Assembly: GCF_024586455.1 (NCBI RefSeq)
Contig: NW_026089624.1
Span: 1,003,320 to 1,067,319, forward strand
Origin: Bactrocera neohumeralis
Lineage: Eukaryota > Arthropoda > Insecta > Diptera > Tephritidae
DNA: 64,000 nt
Direction: 5' to 3'
Part shown: piece after piece, positions 62,870-64,000 of the stretch
Position numbering within the stretch: position 1 is the stretch's first letter
How the letters are laid out: the number at the start of each line of letters is the position of its first letter
Made by a program: the position numbers and the translations under genes
Notes under the pieces: model-generated
The model's database searches: none
Seen by the model: the letters and a program-made list of their open reading frames with translations, nothing else
Told to the model about the DNA's origin: nothing

Positions 62870-64000
62870 CTTGCAGTCCTAGCCGCTCTAGGCCCCAGGC
62901 CATGTGCCGTCCCGTTCTCAGCACCCATCATTATAGACTAAAGACGTAATTCATGAATTTACTTTATTCCCATTTTTAATTGATTCAGAAAATTGTTTAA
63001 ATAAAAGCTAGCGGATAAAGCTAGTTTATAATATTTTCCGAGATTTCAGGGATGATTGGACATTTAAATAAAACATTTGAAAATGGTTTTGGGTTTTGTT
63101 TTTAATAAAATAAATGTTTAACTCGTACAATGTGTTACAAAACTCGTCTGCACTTAAGCGCAGCAAAACCATTAATCAAATCTTCGCAAAGCAAGATCGT
63201 TTAACCTATGCTCCGTCATTGTTGTGCGTAAATAGTTTTTCACTCTCCGCAAACAAGAAAACGATCTTTCTCACACACACATACGAAGAGCAATATCCAC
63301 GTTTGGGTAAATGGTTTGAAGACCTTCGGTTCGTAACCATTACAACAAACTGACTGCACTCCTTCGCTCCTCATTTTTTATGCTGCAATGAGAACGAAAA
63401 TGAAGACATTCTTCTGTAAAATCGTCTTCTAAGTCATTAGAATAAATCATTTGCAATGCCTTGGCCTTATCTTCGACTTCTGAGATGTTTAGATTCGTCA
63501 GGTTGGTAATAAAGTAAAATTCATTGTAGAGTAATTTATAAGCATCCCGACGTCTTTTCAGTTCTTCTGACAATGTATCAATTACTACTAAAAAAGTATT
63601 TATTCTAAAATTTTCACGGCCATTTTTTTGTTGCATCTCTTCACCTGTATTTGTCTCGCCAGGAAGCAGCTTACGCTTTCGATTGCGTCGAAAATCTTTT
63701 CCATATTCCTGTACGAGGGGCAGTTTTTCGCTTTTTATCGAAATCATCGAAATTCTCTCTTGTTTCGCCAACAAAATGTATTAAAGCCTCATACAGTTCT
63801 ATGACAATGGTAATGTCAATTTCCACACTCTGAAGTTTTTTACTTGTGGCGTTAATGCGATCTAGTAAACATCCCCAAAAAACAGCCATGAGGGCCGTTT
63901 CAAAACGTTCCAGCTTCAAACGAATGCCTCTTGCTTCGCATATAACGGTTGTCTTCTGTTGTGTGTCATTTTCGATGGTGACTAGCGCTTTATGGATTTC
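62870..64000 (-). mobile_element. Second hAT transposon, extends beyond the window
   Basis: Left end CAGTGGCGGACTTGCAGTCC at 62870, immediately after env. The 8 bases before it (TACATAAT) would be the target duplication. The coding region on the minus strand continues to the right edge, so the other end is not visible. Confidence 0.65.
63180..64000 (-). pseudogene. hAT transposase (ZMYM1-like), C-terminal half
   Basis: Minus strand. A frame from 63919 has KLERFETALMAVFWGCLLDR; a shift near 63700 leads to the 144-codon frame (63774-63340) with FRINTFLVVIDTLSEELKRR, YNEFYFITNLTNLNISEVED and LEDDFTEECLHFRSH. Downstream (about 63290-63180) the dimerisation block reads ERSFSCLRRVKNYLRTTMTE and HRLNDLAL, where the usual preceding cysteine has become a stop. 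The order fits hAT transposases annotated as zinc finger MYM-type 1-like. The catalytic first part is off the window. Confidence 0.65.

Overview
This window looks like a transposon graveyard from a higher fly. A tephritid fruit fly is my best guess, because the mix of Mariner, piggyBac, DINE-1-like, RTE, R1, Jockey, BEL and errantivirus sequences fits that group. I found no host gene, tRNA or rRNA that would confirm the organism. The DNA is AT-rich, with three scaffold gaps of exactly 100 N (25529-25628, 46962-47061, 58259-58358) and two single Ns (13389, 13399). Almost every recognisable coding stretch belongs to a mobile element, and most are broken by stops, frameshifts, internal deletions or later insertions.

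Layout. 0-9 kb: a deleted PIF/Harbinger element, two reverse-oriented DINE-1-like (Helentron-associated) repeats, a deleted mariner, and an RTE-type retrotransposon on the minus strand. 9.2-21 kb: an old Ty3/gypsy-type element (plus strand) split in its gag by a BEL/Pao element (minus strand; LTRs 9630-10228 and 17411-18062; 5-bp target duplication CAGTC). The BEL element itself carries a small hAT element, a complete Tc1-like transposon with an intact transposase, and another Helentron-like repeat. 21-24 kb: a Jockey-type element carrying a deletion-derivative mariner, a hAT remnant and a truncated MLE. 24-31 kb: a DINE-like copy, an LTR-like fragment, a piggyBac tail, a nearly full-length but decayed R1-clade element on the minus strand, and a fragment of an unclassified transposon.

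31-41.5 kb is the youngest and most complete part. It holds an almost intact piggyBac element (one visible frameshift) and, next to it, a complete gag-pol-env errantivirus (about 34104-41466, minus strand). Its two 330-bp LTRs look identical by eye, it has a tRNA-Lys type primer-binding site, a canonical TTTTTTA slippery heptamer at the gag/pol junction, and an env splice acceptor just after the pol stop. All three genes are open, so it is a recent and possibly active insertion.

41.5-64 kb: a helicase fragment, a 130-bp-arm palindrome, a decayed repeat protein of unknown function, two inverted Helitron 5' fragments around a gap, more RTE and R1 pieces, an N-terminal exon of an unclassified insect transposon, several MITEs, a 1.2-kb foldback element, and a second, decayed errantivirus (pol end plus env). 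A 2.9-kb hAT element with a perfect 8-bp target duplication splits that env. A second hAT runs off the right edge.

No cooperating host pathway is visible. What joins these pieces is nested insertion, which gives a relative age order and makes the region a reasonable candidate for heterochromatin or a piRNA-producing locus. That last point is inference only.
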